Positions 43,734 through 54,170 of a stretch of 64,000 nucleotides of DNA are shown here, one piece after another; positions within the stretch are counted from its first letter, which is position 1, and each line of letters opens with the position of its first letter. Position numbers and translations under genes: made by a program. The notes beneath the pieces were generated by a model. It was given only the letters and a program-made list of their open reading frames with translations. It was not told where the DNA came from and did no database searches. The DNA is from Labrys monachus (lineage in GTDB: Bacteria; Pseudomonadota; Alphaproteobacteria; Rhizobiales; Labraceae), in the NCBI RefSeq assembly GCF_030814655.1, contig NZ_JAUSVK010000001.1:5277001-5341000 (forward strand), read 5' to 3'.

Positions 43734-44426
43734 CTAGGCCTGGGCGGCGGCCGGCTCGGCGAACTCGGCCTTGGATGGTTCCGCCTTGGAGATCTCAGGC
43801 TTGGATATTTCGGGCTTGGCCGGAGCGTTCAGGGCGACGCCCTGAAGCACCGTATCCATCACGCGATCGACATAGCCCTGGTCCGGCGGCGAGACGGTGG
43901 AGAGGAACTTGAACAGGATCGGCGTCAGGATCATGTCCACGATCAGGTCCGGATCGACATCCTCGCGGATCTGTTTCTTGTGCATGGCCGAAATGATGAA
44001 GGCGCGGGCAATGTCATGGCGCCTCTTCAGCAGGATCTCGCTGAAGCGCTGGCGGAAGGCCCGCTCGAACTGCGCCTCGGCGAACAATGCACGGTAGGCG
44101 CCCTCCATCACCGGGCTCGGCAGGTAGACCGCCAGGCGATGCATGTAGGCGCGGAAATTCGCCAGCGGCTCCCCGCCGACCACCACGGGCGGCAAGGCCT
44201 CGGTATAGCGGGTGAGGAAGGCATCGAGCAGCAAGTCGGCCTTGCTGTCATACCAGCGATAGATCGTCTGCTTGCCCACGCCGGCGGAGGCTGCGATGCG
44301 CTCCACCGAAATGTCCCGGTAAGGCGTCGATTCGAGAAGATCCGCGGCGGCGCACAGAATAGACTTGTGGGTTTCCATGCACCGCGGCCGTCCGACGGGC
44401 CGGGCCGTCTGCTGAGCAATGGCCAC
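43734..44426 (-). CDS. TetR/AcrR family transcriptional regulator
   Basis: A 230-residue repressor. The helix-turn-helix is SVERIAASAGVGKQTIYRWYDSKADLLLDAFL. The ligand domain ends near residue 205, and the last 25 residues repeat a Lys-Pro/Ala-Glu-x-Ser unit (KPEISKPEISKAEPSKAEF), an odd low-complexity tail. Upstream, a weak ATAC-N6-GTAT dyad at 44465-44478 is a possible autoregulatory site. No target gene is adjacent on the other side, so it may act elsewhere in the genome. Confidence 0.88.
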   Translation of the reverse strand: MAIAQQTARPVGRPRCMETHKSILCAAADLLESTPYRDISVERIAASAGVGKQTIYRWYDSKADLLLDAFLTRYTEALPPVVVGGEPLANFRAYMHRLAVYLPSPVMEGAYRALFAEAQFERAFRQRFSEILLKRRHDIARAFIISAMHKKQIREDVDPDLIVDMILTPILFKFLSTVSPPDQGYVDRVMDTVLQGVALNAPAKPEISKPEISKAEPSKAEFAEPAAAQA

Positions 44427-44874
44427 GAGAGCACTCCTATCTGAGGGTTAAATATATTGTAGACATACCGTCTCGTATATAAACGCTTTGTTGTCTATTT
44501 GCAATGCTTGTGGATCGAGGTTCGATTCCCTCATGACGCGCAAGAACGGCGTCGCAGCGTTTTTTACGCCAGGTTCCGCATGCCGGCCCGCCAAGAACGG
44601 AACAGCCTGCGCCCGCCGTCAAGCTCACGCAGCCGCAATTTCGCCCAAATCTCGATCACGGCCGATCACAAAAAATTCAATCCGGAGCGTCTCGTTTCGC
44701 ATTGCCCGGCGAGACGCGCCGTCTTATAAACCTTGGCAACGGCTGGTTGTAGCCGGCGCGGGTTCCACTCGCAGCACACCGACGGAAGTGACATCGGCCT
44801 GTTGCAACCCTCGCTTATGATTGGAGCCATCGCCAATCGGTAACGATTGCGAGTACGTAATTATAGATGACAGC

Positions 44875-44953
44875 GCCCTTCGGCGCCGCCTGCAAGACAG
44901 TTGCGAGATATATAGTCAGACGCCGTGCCTCCCAACAGGCACGGCGTCTTTTT
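44875..44953 (+). ncRNA. possible small RNA ending at a strong terminator
   Basis: A perfect terminator (44918-44953) has no gene before it on the plus strand. A TATAGA box at 44863-44868 could give a start near 44875, producing about 80 bases with a GCGCC/GGCGC hairpin near the 5' end. No matching -35 box was found, and a start further upstream, with a CAATCG-GTAA-CGATTG hairpin at 44835-44850, is also possible. No known RNA family was recognised. Confidence 0.33.
44918..44953 (+). terminator. intrinsic terminator with no annotated gene upstream
   Basis: AGACGCCGTGCCT-CCCAAC-AGGCACGGCGTCT is a perfect 13-base stem followed by TTTT. The T-run occurs only on the plus strand. It lies 190 bases before the transporter gene, so it ends a small RNA or is an attenuator for that gene. 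Confidence 0.75.
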
Positions 44954-45090
44954 GTCAACAAGTTCGATTTGCAAAATCGCACGTCGAGCTTCGATATCCT
45001 GATGCCTCTCCTGCAGCGGCGGCCGCCGGCATGCGAACGCCGCCCAGCCCGGCTGCCATGGCCGCGACGCCCTTTCCGTGATTGACGGTC

Positions 45091-45119
45091 GCATGCTGCC
45101 CGCTTTCATGGCAGCATGC
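45091..45119. promoter_or_regulatory. perfect 10-bp inverted repeat before the Ni/Co transporter
   Basis: GCATGCTGCC-N9-GGCAGCATGC is a perfect dyad, 27 bases before the proposed TTG start of the transporter gene. It is probably a metal-responsive operator or a leader hairpin. The two ATG codons at 45093 and 45108 fall in it and would be masked. Confidence 0.55.
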
Positions 45120-45146
45120 CGGCGCGCACAAGAAGAGAGCAGTCAA

Positions 45147-46196
45147 TTGCGGGTAAATCCATTCGACGATCGGCCGTCTGCGGCCAGGGCCAAGGCCGTG
45201 ACGATTTTCGCCATCCTCGTCGCCATCAATATCGGCGCGTGGATGTGGGCATGGTCGGCTTTCGCCGACCGCCCGGCGCTGCTCGGCACCGCCTTCCTCG
45301 CCTATATGTTCGGCCTCCGGCACGCCTTCGACGCCGATCACATCGCCGCCATCGACAATGTCGTGCGCAAGCTCATCCAGGAGGGCATGAAGCCCTATTC
45401 GGCCGGCTTCTTCTTCTCGTTCGGACATTCGACCGTCGTCGTGCTCGCCTCCGTCGCCATCGCCGCGACGGCGGCGGCCATGCAGGGCCCGTTCGAATCG
45501 TTCCACGAGGTCGGCGGCATCGTCGGCACGCTGGTTTCGGCCCTGTTCCTGCTGGTCATCGGCATCGCCAACCTCTTCATCCTCAAAGGCATCTGGTCGG
45601 CCTTTTCGCGGGTGCGCCGGGGCGGCAGGATCGTCGACGAGGATCTGGACATGCTCCTGGCCGGCCGCGGCCTGTTCGCCCGCCTCTTCCGCCCGCTGTT
45701 CCGCGTCGTCGCCCGGTCCTGGCACATGTATCCGATCGGCTTCCTGTTCGGCCTCGGCTTCGACACCGCCACCGAAATCGGCCTGCTCGGCATCTCCGCG
45801 ACGCAGGCCGCCCAAGGCCTGTCCTTCTGGACCATCCTGGTCTTCCCTGCCCTGTTCACGGCGGGCATGTCGCTCATGGACACCGCGGACAGCGTGCTGA
45901 TGACCCGCGCCTATGGCTGGGCCTTCGTCAATCCGATCCGCAAGCTGTGGTACAACCTCACCATCACCGCCGCCTCGGTCGTCGTCGCGCTGTTCATCGG
46001 CGGCCTCGAGGCGCTCGGCCTGATCGGCGACAAGCTCGGCCTCGAAGGCCGCTTCTGGGGCGTCGTCGGTGACCTCAACGGCAATCTCGCCAATTTCGGC
46101 TATGTCGTCGTGGGAATCTTCCTCGCGAGCTGGATCGTCTCGACCCTCGTCTATCGCGCCAAGGGCTATGACCGCCTTCAGACCGGCCGGCCCTGA
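45147..46196 (+). CDS. nickel/cobalt transporter, NiCoT (HoxN/NixA) family
   Basis: A 349-residue inner-membrane permease with eight predicted helices. TTG 45147 is chosen because it follows GAGAG and lies past the inverted repeat; GTG 45078, ATG 45093 and ATG 45108 in the same frame would add up to 23 residues. The signature RHAFDADHIAAIDN is in helix II, with FSFGHSTVVVLAS (helix III), GLGFDTATEIGLL (helix V) and LFTAGMSLMDTADSVLM (helix VI). NiCoT carriers take up Ni2+ or Co2+ for urease, hydrogenase or cobalamin. Selectivity cannot be read here. Confidence 0.87.
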   Translation: MRVNPFDDRPSAARAKAVTIFAILVAINIGAWMWAWSAFADRPALLGTAFLAYMFGLRHAFDADHIAAIDNVVRKLIQEGMKPYSAGFFFSFGHSTVVVLASVAIAATAAAMQGPFESFHEVGGIVGTLVSALFLLVIGIANLFILKGIWSAFSRVRRGGRIVDEDLDMLLAGRGLFARLFRPLFRVVARSWHMYPIGFLFGLGFDTATEIGLLGISATQAAQGLSFWTILVFPALFTAGMSLMDTADSVLMTRAYGWAFVNPIRKLWYNLTITAASVVVALFIGGLEALGLIGDKLGLEGRFWGVVGDLNGNLANFGYVVVGIFLASWIVSTLVYRAKGYDRLQTGRP

Positions 46197-46330
46197 CGGC
46201 AGCGCGCGGCCTTGCTTGCCCTCGGCGCAGGCAGGCCGCCGATCGCGCGCGTATTGAGAGGCATTTGTCGCAATTCGCTGCGCCGCCCGGCGAACCCATT
46301 GCTCGATCGCCGAGGACCGCTGCAGGAGTC

Positions 46331-46406
46331 TGGTGCCGGTTGCGTGAATCGAACACGCGACCTACCGCTTACAAGGCGGTTGCTCTACCAGCTGAGCTAA
46401 ACCGGC
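46331..46406 (-). tRNA. tRNA-Thr(UGU)
   Basis: A 76-base gene on the minus strand with encoded CCA. The acceptor arm GCCGGTT pairs with AACCGGC. The D-arm is AGCTCAGCTGGTAGAGC, and the anticodon stem ACCGC/GCGGT with loop CTTGTAA gives anticodon TGT, reading ACA. The T-arm has GTTCGATTC. All arms are intact. It stands divergent from sdaA. Confidence 0.97.
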
Positions 46407-46557
46407 GTCGGTTTTGGGGTAGCAATTCGGGCTCTGCCGCGCAAGTTTCCCGTGCAACGAAAATCGATGTAATATCCTGTACGCTTCGTTCCGAAACGGC
46501 GCGCTTCGATTGTTGCAGTCCAGCGTCGCACTCAACGCCCGAGGGAACACCGCGCCG

Positions 46558-47922
46558 ATGATCAGCGTCTTCGACATCTTCAAGATCGGCATCGGCCCCT
46601 CTTCGTCCCACACCGTCGGGCCGATGCGCGCGGCCGGACGCTTCGTCCAGTCCCTGCGGCGGCAGGGGCATTTCGTGCACACCCACCGCATCGAGACGGT
46701 GCTCTACGGCTCGCTCGCGTGGACGGGTCACGGCCATGCCACCGACATCGCCGTCATCCTCGGGCTCGCCGGCGAGGAGCCCGAGACCGTCGATCCCGAA
46801 GCGGTCGCCGCCATCGTCGAGGAGGCGGGGGCCAGGAACATGCTGGCGCTGGGCGGCCGGCGGGCGATGAGCTTCGAGCGAACCCGCGACATCGTGTTCG
46901 ACCGCAAGACCCCCGCCAAGGGCCATCCGAACACGCTCTCCTTCACGGCGTGGGACGAGGACGGCACGGCCCTGCTCACCGAATTCTACTTCTCCATCGG
47001 CGGCGGCTTCGTGCTTGCGGAGGGCGAGAACCCGGCGGCGGCCCAGGCTCTCGAGGTTCCCCATCCCTTCCGCAGCGGGGCGGACCTGCTGCAGATCGGC
47101 AGGGCGCACGGCCTGACCATCGGCGGCATCGTGCTCGCCAACGAAACCGCGAGCCAGCCGGAGGCCGTCATCCGCGAACGCCTGGCGCATCTGCGGACCG
47201 TGATGGACGCAGCCATCGACAGGGGCATGAGCATCGAGGGCGAATTGCCGGGCGGCCTGCGCGTCAAGCGCCGCGCCAAGGCCCTGCGCGAGCGCCTGCT
47301 CGCCGATGCCGGCCGCAACGTGCGCGCGCCCCATGAAATCATGGACTGGGTGTCGCTCTTCGCCATCGCCGTCAACGAGGAGAACGCCGCCGGCGGGCGG
47401 GTGGTGACGGCGCCGACCAACGGGGCGGCAGGCATCGTGCCGGCGGTGCTGCGCTATTATCGCGATTTCTGCGACTATTCGGAGGCGGGCGCGGACGAAT
47501 ATCTCCTCACGGCCGCGGCCATCGGCATGCTCTTCAAGATGAACGCCTCGATCTCCGGCGCCGAGGTGGGATGCCAGGGAGAAGTCGGCGTCGCCGCCTC
47601 GATGGCGGCGGGCGGGCTCGCCGCCGCGCTCGGCGGCACGATCGAGCAGGTCGAGAATGCGGCCGAGATCGGCATGGAGCACCATCTCGGCATGACCTGC
47701 GACCCCATCGGCGGTCTCGTGCAGATCCCCTGCATCGAACGCAACGCCTTCGGCGCCAACAAGGCGATCGCCGCCGCCTCGCTCGCCCTGCGCGGGGACG
47801 GCACCCACAAGGTGAGCCTCGACCAGGTGATCACCACCATGCGGGTGACCGGCGCCGACATGCAGTCCAAATACAAGGAGACCTCACAGGGCGGTCTCGC
47901 GGTCAGCGCGGTGGAGTGCTGA
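46558..47922 (+). CDS. sdaA: L-serine ammonia-lyase (serine dehydratase)
   Basis: A 454-residue iron-sulfur enzyme that deaminates L-serine to pyruvate. ATG 46558 gives the usual [26 protein letters not shown] start. Catalytic-site segments are [17 protein letters not shown] and [45 protein letters not shown] holds two of the [4Fe-4S] cysteines. The alpha and beta parts are fused in one chain, as in most Gram-negative bacteria. No amino-acid-responsive element was seen upstream. Confidence 0.94.
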   Translation: MISVFDIFKIGIGPSSSHTVGPMRAAGRFVQSLRRQGHFVHTHRIETVLYGSLAWTGHGHATDIAVILGLAGEEPETVDPEAVAAIVEEAGARNMLALGGRRAMSFERTRDIVFDRKTPAKGHPNTLSFTAWDEDGTALLTEFYFSIGGGFVLAEGENPAAAQALEVPHPFRSGADLLQIGRAHGLTIGGIVLANETASQPEAVIRERLAHLRTVMDAAIDRGMSIEGELPGGLRVKRRAKALRERLLADAGRNVRAPHEIMDWVSLFAIAVNEENAAGGRVVTAPTNGAAGIVPAVLRYYRDFCDYSEAGADEYLLTAAAIGMLFKMNASISGAEVGCQGEVGVAASMAAGGLAAALGGTIEQVENAAEIGMEHHLGMTCDPIGGLVQIPCIERNAFGANKAIAAASLALRGDGTHKVSLDQVITTMRVTGADMQSKYKETSQGGLAVSAVEC

Positions 47923-48237
47923 GGCGGCTCGCCGCCCCTCCCCTCCGGCACGCGGGAATCGGGGCACCCCCGGCGATGCGGATCTTGCCTTGCGCCCATC
48001 TGCCGCTATTGTTCGCCTGCCCCGGCGCCCGGCCGTCCGACGGGCGGCAAAACAGCGAAGCGATCATCATTTTGTCGAAAGAATCAGCAAAACCTCCGCA
48101 ATGCGAGTGGCCCGGTTCTGAAATTCGAAACGTCGACCTTCGCTGCACTCTTGTAGTCCCCAGGCTTTTGCTGCAAAACGCAGCGCCTTCCGGACCATGC
48201 GTGGCGGATAGACGAAAACAGGGCACCTGAGCGATCC
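47923..48237. other. gap before plsX with no recognisable gene
   Basis: This 315-base gap lies where many Hyphomicrobiales have rpmF and a DUF177 gene before plsX. Neither is present here. No clear promoter, RNA or repeat was identified. A 43-codon frame on the minus strand (48067-48198) is open but unsupported. Confidence 0.4.
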
Positions 48238-49296
48238 ATGGCTTCGAAAATTCGTATCGCTCTCGACGCGATGGGCGGCGACCACGGACCCGCCGTCGTC
48301 GTGCCCGGCGCCGATGTGGCCCTGACGCATCATCCGGATCTGAGTTTCGTCTTCTTCGGCGACGAGAAGATCATCCGTCCCCTGCTCGAAGCCCATCCCA
48401 AACTCGCGGCGGCGTCGAGCGTCCATCACACCGACGTCGCCATCCGCATGGACGACAAGCCGAGCCAGGCGCTCCGCTACGGCCGGTGGAAGTCGTCGAT
48501 GTGGCTGGCCATCGAAGCCATCAAGAATGGCGAGGCCGACGCCACGGTGTCCGCCGGCAACACCGGCGCGCTGATGGCGATGGCACGTTTCTGCCTGCGG
48601 ACCATGGCGGAGATCGAGCGCCCGGCCATCGCCGCGCTGTGGCCGACGCTGCGGGGCGAATCGATCGTGCTCGACGTGGGCGCGTCCATCGGCGCCGATT
48701 CGGAGGCGCTGATCGACATGGCGGTGATGGGAGCGGCCATGGCCCGCATCGTGCTCGGCCTGGAGCGACCGACCGTCGGTCTCCTCAATGTCGGCGTCGA
48801 GGAGGTCAAGGGCCTTGAAATGGTGCGCGAGGCGGGACGCGTCCTGCGCGAGGCGCATCTGCCGGGCATGAAATATCACGGCTTCGTCGAAGGCGACGAC
48901 ATCGGCAACGGCACGGTCGACGTCGTGGTGACCGAGGGCTTCGCCGGCAACATCGCGCTCAAGACAGCCGAAGGAACGGCCAAGCAGATCGCAAGCTATC
49001 TTCGCTCCGCCATGTCGCGCACCCTGATGGCGCGGATCGGCTATCTCTTCGCCCGCGGCGCCTTCGCCTCCCTGCGCATGCGGCTCGATCCGCGCCGGGC
49101 CAATGGCGGGGTTTTTCTCGGCCTCAGGGGCATCGTGGTCAAGAGCCATGGCGGCACGGACGCCGAGGGCTATGCGGCCGCGATCGACCTGGCCTATGAC
49201 ATGGTGAAACAGGATCTGATGACCAAAATTACGGAAAGCCTGAGCTTCGACCACCGCGCCATCACGGCCGCCGCGACCAGCACGGACGCGGCATAA
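48238..49296 (+). CDS. plsX: phosphate acyltransferase
   Basis: A 352-residue enzyme that makes acyl-phosphate from acyl-ACP for phospholipid synthesis. Signatures are [20 protein letters not shown] at the start, [18 protein letters not shown], and [19 protein letters not shown]. Its TAA stop shares a base with the fabH start (TAATG). Position before fabH, ihfA and merR is the conserved Hyphomicrobiales order. Confidence 0.97.
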   Translation: MASKIRIALDAMGGDHGPAVVVPGADVALTHHPDLSFVFFGDEKIIRPLLEAHPKLAAASSVHHTDVAIRMDDKPSQALRYGRWKSSMWLAIEAIKNGEADATVSAGNTGALMAMARFCLRTMAEIERPAIAALWPTLRGESIVLDVGASIGADSEALIDMAVMGAAMARIVLGLERPTVGLLNVGVEEVKGLEMVREAGRVLREAHLPGMKYHGFVEGDDIGNGTVDVVVTEGFAGNIALKTAEGTAKQIASYLRSAMSRTLMARIGYLFARGAFASLRMRLDPRRANGGVFLGLRGIVVKSHGGTDAEGYAAAIDLAYDMVKQDLMTKITESLSFDHRAITAAATSTDAA

Positions 49297-50273
49297 TGGC
49301 AACGCTCAGATCCGTCGTCAGGGGTGTCGGCTCCTATCTGCCGGCGAACCGCGTCACCAATGCCGACCTCGCCAAGATCGTCGATACCTCCGACGAATGG
49401 ATCGTGCAGCGCACCGGCATCCGCGCCCGCCGGCGGGCCGCGGACAATGAAGTGACGTCGGACCTCGCCACCCGGGCAGCCGAGCGCGCGCTGGAATCGG
49501 CCGGCCTCACCGCCGCCGACATCGACCTCATCGTGCTCGCGACCTCGACGCCCGACAATACGTTTCCCGCCACCGCCACCACCGTCCAGGCCAATCTCGG
49601 CATGACACATGGCGCGGCGTTCGACGTGCAGGCGGTGTGCACCGGCTTCGTCTACGGCCTCACCATCGCCGACAATTTCCTGCGCAGCGGCTCGGCCAAG
49701 CGTGCCCTCGTGATCGGCGCCGAGATCTATTCGCGCATCCTCGACTGGACGGACCGCACGACCTGCGTGCTGTTCGGCGACGGCGCGGGCGCCGTCGTGC
49801 TCGAAGCGACGATGAGCGACGGTTCGATCCAGGACCACGGCATCCTCGCCGCGCGCCTGCGCTCCGACGGCCGGCACAAGTCCAAGCTGCTGGTCGACGG
49901 CGGCCCCTCCTCGACGGGAACCGTCGGGCACCTGCGCATGGACGGCAAGGAAGTGTTCAAGCTCGCCGTCGGCATGGTGCCGCAGATCCTCAGCGACACG
50001 CTCGACGATGTCGGCCTGCCTTTCGAGGCGGTCGACTGGTTCGTGCCGCACCAGGCCAACCGGCGGATCATCGACGCCACCGCCGAGAAGCTCGGCCTGC
50101 CCCCGCACAAGGTGGTGCTGACGGTCGAGGAGCATGCCAACACCTCCTCGGCCTCCATCCCCCTCGCGCTCGACGTCGCCGTCAAGGATGGCCGCATCAA
50201 GAAGGGCGATCTCGTCCTTCTCGAGGCGATGGGCGGCGGATTCACCTGGGGTGCGGCTCTCATCCGCTGGTGA
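49296..50273 (+). CDS. fabH: 3-oxoacyl-ACP synthase III
   Basis: A 325-residue condensing enzyme that starts fatty acid synthesis from acetyl-CoA and malonyl-ACP. The Cys-His-Asn triad is visible: [10 protein letters not shown] (Cys near 112), [10 protein letters not shown] (His) and [15 protein letters not shown] (Asn). The N-terminus [14 protein letters not shown] and the C-terminal [13 protein letters not shown] are typical. It is translationally coupled to plsX. Confidence 0.97.
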   Translation: MATLRSVVRGVGSYLPANRVTNADLAKIVDTSDEWIVQRTGIRARRRAADNEVTSDLATRAAERALESAGLTAADIDLIVLATSTPDNTFPATATTVQANLGMTHGAAFDVQAVCTGFVYGLTIADNFLRSGSAKRALVIGAEIYSRILDWTDRTTCVLFGDGAGAVVLEATMSDGSIQDHGILAARLRSDGRHKSKLLVDGGPSSTGTVGHLRMDGKEVFKLAVGMVPQILSDTLDDVGLPFEAVDWFVPHQANRRIIDATAEKLGLPPHKVVLTVEEHANTSSASIPLALDVAVKDGRIKKGDLVLLEAMGGGFTWGAALIRW

Positions 50274-50566
50274 CGGCGAGATTCCGTCGATCGCGCCCGG
50301 GGCCCGGCGGCGGAAGCAAAGCTCGCCGACGATTGGAGGTTGACCTGAAGTCAATTCGTCAATAGCGTCGCGTTTTCAGTGACATAGAGTCGGGTCTTGA
50401 ATCTCGGCTACACTGATGTGTTTTGCGGGGCGGATTTACGGCTTGGGTTCTGCTCTTGCCGGGCGTTGAATTCCTTTCAATGCGCAATCTCGAGCTGCAC
50501 AAATCGGGAAGCAGACCGGCAGCCTGTTGGGAGGCAGTCCGTCTCAGAGCAAGGGGTGTGACAGCG

Positions 50567-50884
50567 ATGGCGGGAAATACCGTCACAAGAGCAGATCTTT
50601 GCGAAGCAGTGTATCAGAAGGTCGGCCTGTCTCGGACGGAATCCTCCGAACTCGTCGAACTGGTCCTCCATGAGATATCGAGCTGCCTCGAACGTGGCGA
50701 GACGGTGAAGCTGTCCTCCTTCGGCTCCTTCGTGGTGCGCTCGAAGGGCGAACGCATCGGCCGCAATCCGAAGACGGGCAAGGAGGTTCCGATTTCACCG
50801 CGCCGGGTGATGGTGTTCAAGCCATCCAACATCCTGAAAGCCCAGATCAACGGCGAGACGACCGAGGGCGTTTCGGAGGATTGA
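50567..50884 (+). CDS. ihfA: integration host factor alpha subunit
   Basis: A 105-residue nucleoid protein that bends DNA as a heterodimer with IhfB. ATG 50567 gives the normal [33 protein letters not shown] start; a longer frame from 50423 is leader sequence. [28 protein letters not shown] is the DNA-contact arm with its Pro at the tip. The 293-base gap after fabH probably holds its own promoter. Confidence 0.95.
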   Translation: MAGNTVTRADLCEAVYQKVGLSRTESSELVELVLHEISSCLERGETVKLSSFGSFVVRSKGERIGRNPKTGKEVPISPRRVMVFKPSNILKAQINGETTEGVSED

Positions 50885-51024
50885 GGTGCCATCGGAGGCC
50901 TTCAGGCCGGCATCGCTGATGTTTTGGTTAGGAAGTTTACGATAAACTCTTGTCATTCATAAGAGAATCGGACGACTGATAACAGAGGGCGTTTTGGTGC
51001 CCGAACGGGTCAGGAGTTCTGCGC

Positions 51025-51681
51025 ATGGAAAAAGCGCCTGACGCATTTCGCACCATCAGCGAGGTCGCCGACGACCTCGATCTGCCGCAGCATGTGCTGC
51101 GTTTCTGGGAAACCCGCTTCATACAGATCAAGCCGCTGAAGCGCGGCGGCGGTCGGCGCTATTACCGGCCCGACGACATCGATCTCCTCAAGGGGATCCG
51201 CTATTATCTCTATGGCGAAGGCTACACCATCAAGGGCGTGCAGCGCATCCTCAAGGAGCGCGGCAACCGCCATGTCATGGAGGTCGGCCGGGCGCAGAAT
51301 GAGAATTATGCCCCGCCGGTGGCCCTGATTCCGCGGGCCGACGAGGAAGAGCGGCGCCGCGAGCGCGCCGAATGGCCGGAGGCCGAGATCGACGCGGACC
51401 TGCTGACCGAGGACGACGATGCGGCCGCAACGCCGGAGGATCGCATCGAGCCGACCTTCGAGAGCGTGGGCGCCGGCCCCGAAGACGACATCCTTCCTTC
51501 CCAGCACAGCCTGGCCTTCGCCGCGCCCGTGTCGGAAGCCAGCGTCTCGCCGCCGCCGCGGCCCGAGACGCGCCCCGGCCCGCCGCCGGCATCGCCGCTG
51601 CGGGACGATCGCCGCCGGCTGCAGGCCGTTCTCCTCGAACTCGGCGAATGCAAGCGGATCCTCGACGCCGCCCGCGGCTGA
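51025..51681 (+). CDS. MerR family transcriptional regulator
   Basis: A 218-residue protein. Residues about 9-78 are the MerR winged helix ([55 protein letters not shown]). The rest is a long, disordered Asp/Glu- and Pro-rich segment with a short helix [19 protein letters not shown] at the end. There is no metal-binding Cys pattern. This gene follows ihfA in most Hyphomicrobiales; the target genes are unknown. Confidence 0.9.
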   Translation: MEKAPDAFRTISEVADDLDLPQHVLRFWETRFIQIKPLKRGGGRRYYRPDDIDLLKGIRYYLYGEGYTIKGVQRILKERGNRHVMEVGRAQNENYAPPVALIPRADEEERRRERAEWPEAEIDADLLTEDDDAAATPEDRIEPTFESVGAGPEDDILPSQHSLAFAAPVSEASVSPPPRPETRPGPPPASPLRDDRRRLQAVLLELGECKRILDAARG

Positions 51682-51733
51682 CGGGAACCGGCTTCGGCCC
51701 TGCCTTCGCTCAGGATAGCCGCACCGGCTCATG

Positions 51734-51759
51734 AAAAAGGAGGGCGCCAAGCCCTCCTT
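51734..51759 (-). terminator. intrinsic terminator of hppA
   Basis: AAGGAGGGC-GCCAA-GCCCTCCTT is a perfect nine-base stem. Read on the minus strand it is followed by TTTTTC, 28 bases after the hppA stop. It also lies 53 bases after the merR stop and may serve both. Confidence 0.78.
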
Positions 51760-51787
51760 CCTCCTATCCCTTGTCCGCCCGGCATCC

Positions 51788-53938
51788 TCAATGATGGGCA
51801 AGGATCGCCAGCAGCAGCAGCGCCACGATGTTGGTGATCTTGATCGCCGGATTGACGGCGGGGCCAGCCGTATCCTTGTAGGGATCGCCGACGGTATCAC
51901 CCGTCACCGAGGCCTTGTGCGCCTCCGAGCCCTTCAGGTGCCGCGTTCCGCCGGCATCGACGAAGCCGTCCTCGAACGACTTCTTGGCATTGTCCCAGGC
52001 GCCGCCCCCTGCCGTCATCGAGATGGCGACGAAGAGCCCGGTCACGATCACGCCGAGCAGCATGGCGCCGACGGCCGCGAAGGCATCCGACTTGGAACCG
52101 GTGATCCACAGGACGAGGAAGTAGATCACGATCGGCGACAGCACCGGCAGGAGCGAGGGTATCAGCATCTCCCGGATCGCGGCCTTGGTCAGCAGGTCGA
52201 CCGCCTTGCCGTAATCGGGCTTGTCGGTTCCCTTCATGATGCCCGGCTTCTCGCGGAACTGGCGCCGGACTTCCTCCACGATCGCCGACGCCGCCTTGCC
52301 GACCGCCGTCATGGCGATGCCGCCGAACAGATAGGGAATGAGGCCGCCGAGCAGCAGGCCGACGACGACATAGGGATTGGCGAGCGAGAAGTTGGGGCTG
52401 ACCCCGGCGAAATAGGGATATTCCGTCGCATTCGCCGAGAAATAAGTGAGGTCGGAGGTATAGGCCGCGAACAGCACGAGCGCGCCGAGGCCGGCGGAAC
52501 CGATGGCATAGCCCTTGGTCACCGCCTTGGTGGTGTTGCCGACGGCATCGAGCGCGTCGGTCGAATGGCGCACCTCCTTCGGCAGGCCCGCCATCTCGGC
52601 GATGCCGCCGGCATTGTCGGTGACCGGGCCGAAGGCATCGAGGGCGACGACCATGCCCGCCAGGCCGAGCATCGTCGTCACGGCGATGGCCGTGCCGAAC
52701 AGGCCGGCGAGCGAATAGGTCGCCACGATGCCGGCGACGATGACGATCGTCGGCAGCGCCGTCGCCTCGAGGGAGACCGCCAGGCCCTGGATGACGTTGG
52801 TGCCGTGTCCGGAGACCGAGGCCTGCGAGATCGACCGCACCGGGCGATAGCCGATGCCGGTATAATATTCGGTGATCCACACGATCAGCCCGGTTACGAT
52901 CAGGCCGACCACGCCGCAGGCGAAGAGTTCGACGCCGGTGATGTCGCGGCCGGCGACGGTGCCGAGCGTGCCCCAGCCGATCAGGATATGCGTGGCGATG
53001 GCGAGCCCGACGATCGACAGGACGGCCGATGCGATGAAGCCCTTGTAGAGCGCGCCCATGATCGACTGGTTGGCGCCGAGCTTGACGAAGAAGGTGCCGA
53101 TGATGGAGGTGACGATGCAGGCGGCGCCGATGCCGAGCGGGTAGAGCAGGACATCGCCGAGGATCGGCGTGCCGGCGAACAGGATCTGCGCGAGGACCAT
53201 GGTGGCGACCACCGTGACCGCATAGGTCTCGAACAGGTCCGCCGCCATGCCCGCGCAATCGCCGACATTGTCGCCGACATTGTCGGCGATGGTGGCGGGG
53301 TTGCGTGGGTCATCCTCCGGGATGCCGGCTTCGACCTTGCCGACGAGGTCTCCGCCGACATCGGCGCCCTTGGTGAAGATGCCGCCGCCGAGGCGGGCGA
53401 AGATCGAGATCAGCGAAGCGCCGAAGCCGAGCGACACCAGCGAATCGACGATTTCGCGGGCCTGCGCCGGATTGCCGAAGCTCAGGCCCATGGGCCCGGT
53501 CAGGATGAAATAATAGACCGACACCCCGAGAAGTGCGAGACCGGCGACCAGCATGCCGGTGACGGCACCGGCCTTGAAGGCGACCTCGAGGCCGGCGCCG
53601 AGGGAATTCATCGCGGCCTGGGCGGTGCGGACATTGGCGCGCACCGACATGTTCATGCCGATGAAGCCGGCGGCACCCGAGAGAACGGCACCGATCAGAA
53701 AGCCGATGGCGCTCGGTATCGACAGGAAATAGGCGACCAGCAGAAAGATCACGACCCCGACGCCGGCGATCGTCGTATATTGACGACGCAGATAGGCCTG
53801 TGCGCCTTCGCGGATATAGCCGGCGATTTCCTGCATGCGGGCATTGCCCGCCGGCTGTGCCATCACCGACTGGAAGGCCCAGACCCCGTAAACGAGGGAA
53901 AGCGCCCCGCACGCAATAATAACCCACAATGAAAGCAT
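51788..53938 (-). CDS. hppA: membrane-bound proton-translocating pyrophosphatase, K+-independent type
   Basis: A 716-residue inner-membrane pump that uses pyrophosphate hydrolysis to move protons. ATG 53938 gives [18 protein letters not shown] as helix 1; about 16 helices follow. The substrate site is [18 protein letters not shown] with [22 protein letters not shown], and a second acidic pair is in the C-terminal part. [10 protein letters not shown] has lysine where potassium-dependent pumps have alanine, so it should not need K+. It ends the rib-nusB-thiL gene run but may have its own promoter in the 232-base gap. Confidence 0.96.
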   Translation of the reverse strand: MLSLWVIIACGALSLVYGVWAFQSVMAQPAGNARMQEIAGYIREGAQAYLRRQYTTIAGVGVVIFLLVAYFLSIPSAIGFLIGAVLSGAAGFIGMNMSVRANVRTAQAAMNSLGAGLEVAFKAGAVTGMLVAGLALLGVSVYYFILTGPMGLSFGNPAQAREIVDSLVSLGFGASLISIFARLGGGIFTKGADVGGDLVGKVEAGIPEDDPRNPATIADNVGDNVGDCAGMAADLFETYAVTVVATMVLAQILFAGTPILGDVLLYPLGIGAACIVTSIIGTFFVKLGANQSIMGALYKGFIASAVLSIVGLAIATHILIGWGTLGTVAGRDITGVELFACGVVGLIVTGLIVWITEYYTGIGYRPVRSISQASVSGHGTNVIQGLAVSLEATALPTIVIVAGIVATYSLAGLFGTAIAVTTMLGLAGMVVALDAFGPVTDNAGGIAEMAGLPKEVRHSTDALDAVGNTTKAVTKGYAIGSAGLGALVLFAAYTSDLTYFSANATEYPYFAGVSPNFSLANPYVVVGLLLGGLIPYLFGGIAMTAVGKAASAIVEEVRRQFREKPGIMKGTDKPDYGKAVDLLTKAAIREMLIPSLLPVLSPIVIYFLVLWITGSKSDAFAAVGAMLLGVIVTGLFVAISMTAGGGAWDNAKKSFEDGFVDAGGTRHLKGSEAHKASVTGDTVGDPYKDTAGPAVNPAIKITNIVALLLLAILAHH

Positions 53939-54170
53939 GGACGTTTTTTTCCCTTGTCTTTCCATTTGCACGAGCCTGTACCGCCCGATTCCTCAACGGA
54001 ATTCGGGGGGTGCTCATGCGGCGACTCCTCCACCGGACGCCGCAAGATGTCCGGTTGCCCCGATGCTGCCAAAATCGGCGAGGCGGCGCAACCACGGCGC
54101 GCGATCGATGCAAGTTCTTTGAAAGACGGGCGATTTCCGCCGCGGCCGGAGTCGGGGCCGGGCTCCGGCG

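Noticed and set aside
44517-44532. GAGGTTCGATTCCCTC resembling a tRNA T-arm
   Set aside because: The five-base stem does not pair properly and no acceptor, D or anticodon arm can be found around it; at most a tRNA fragment or chance.
44427-45146. Cobalamin or NiCo riboswitch before the nickel/cobalt transporter
   Set aside because: The conserved B12 box and GCCACTG core are absent, and the four-stem NiCo pattern could not be drawn; only a terminator and unrelated hairpins are clear.
45078-45146. Upstream starts (GTG 45078, ATG 45093, ATG 45108) for the Ni/Co transporter
   Set aside because: They lie in or before a perfect inverted repeat and have no ribosome site, and the extra residues are not membrane-like; still possible and noted in the entry.
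48067-48198. A 43-codon minus-strand frame before plsX
   Set aside because: No ribosome site, no partner gene and no recognisable motif; too short to support from sequence alone.
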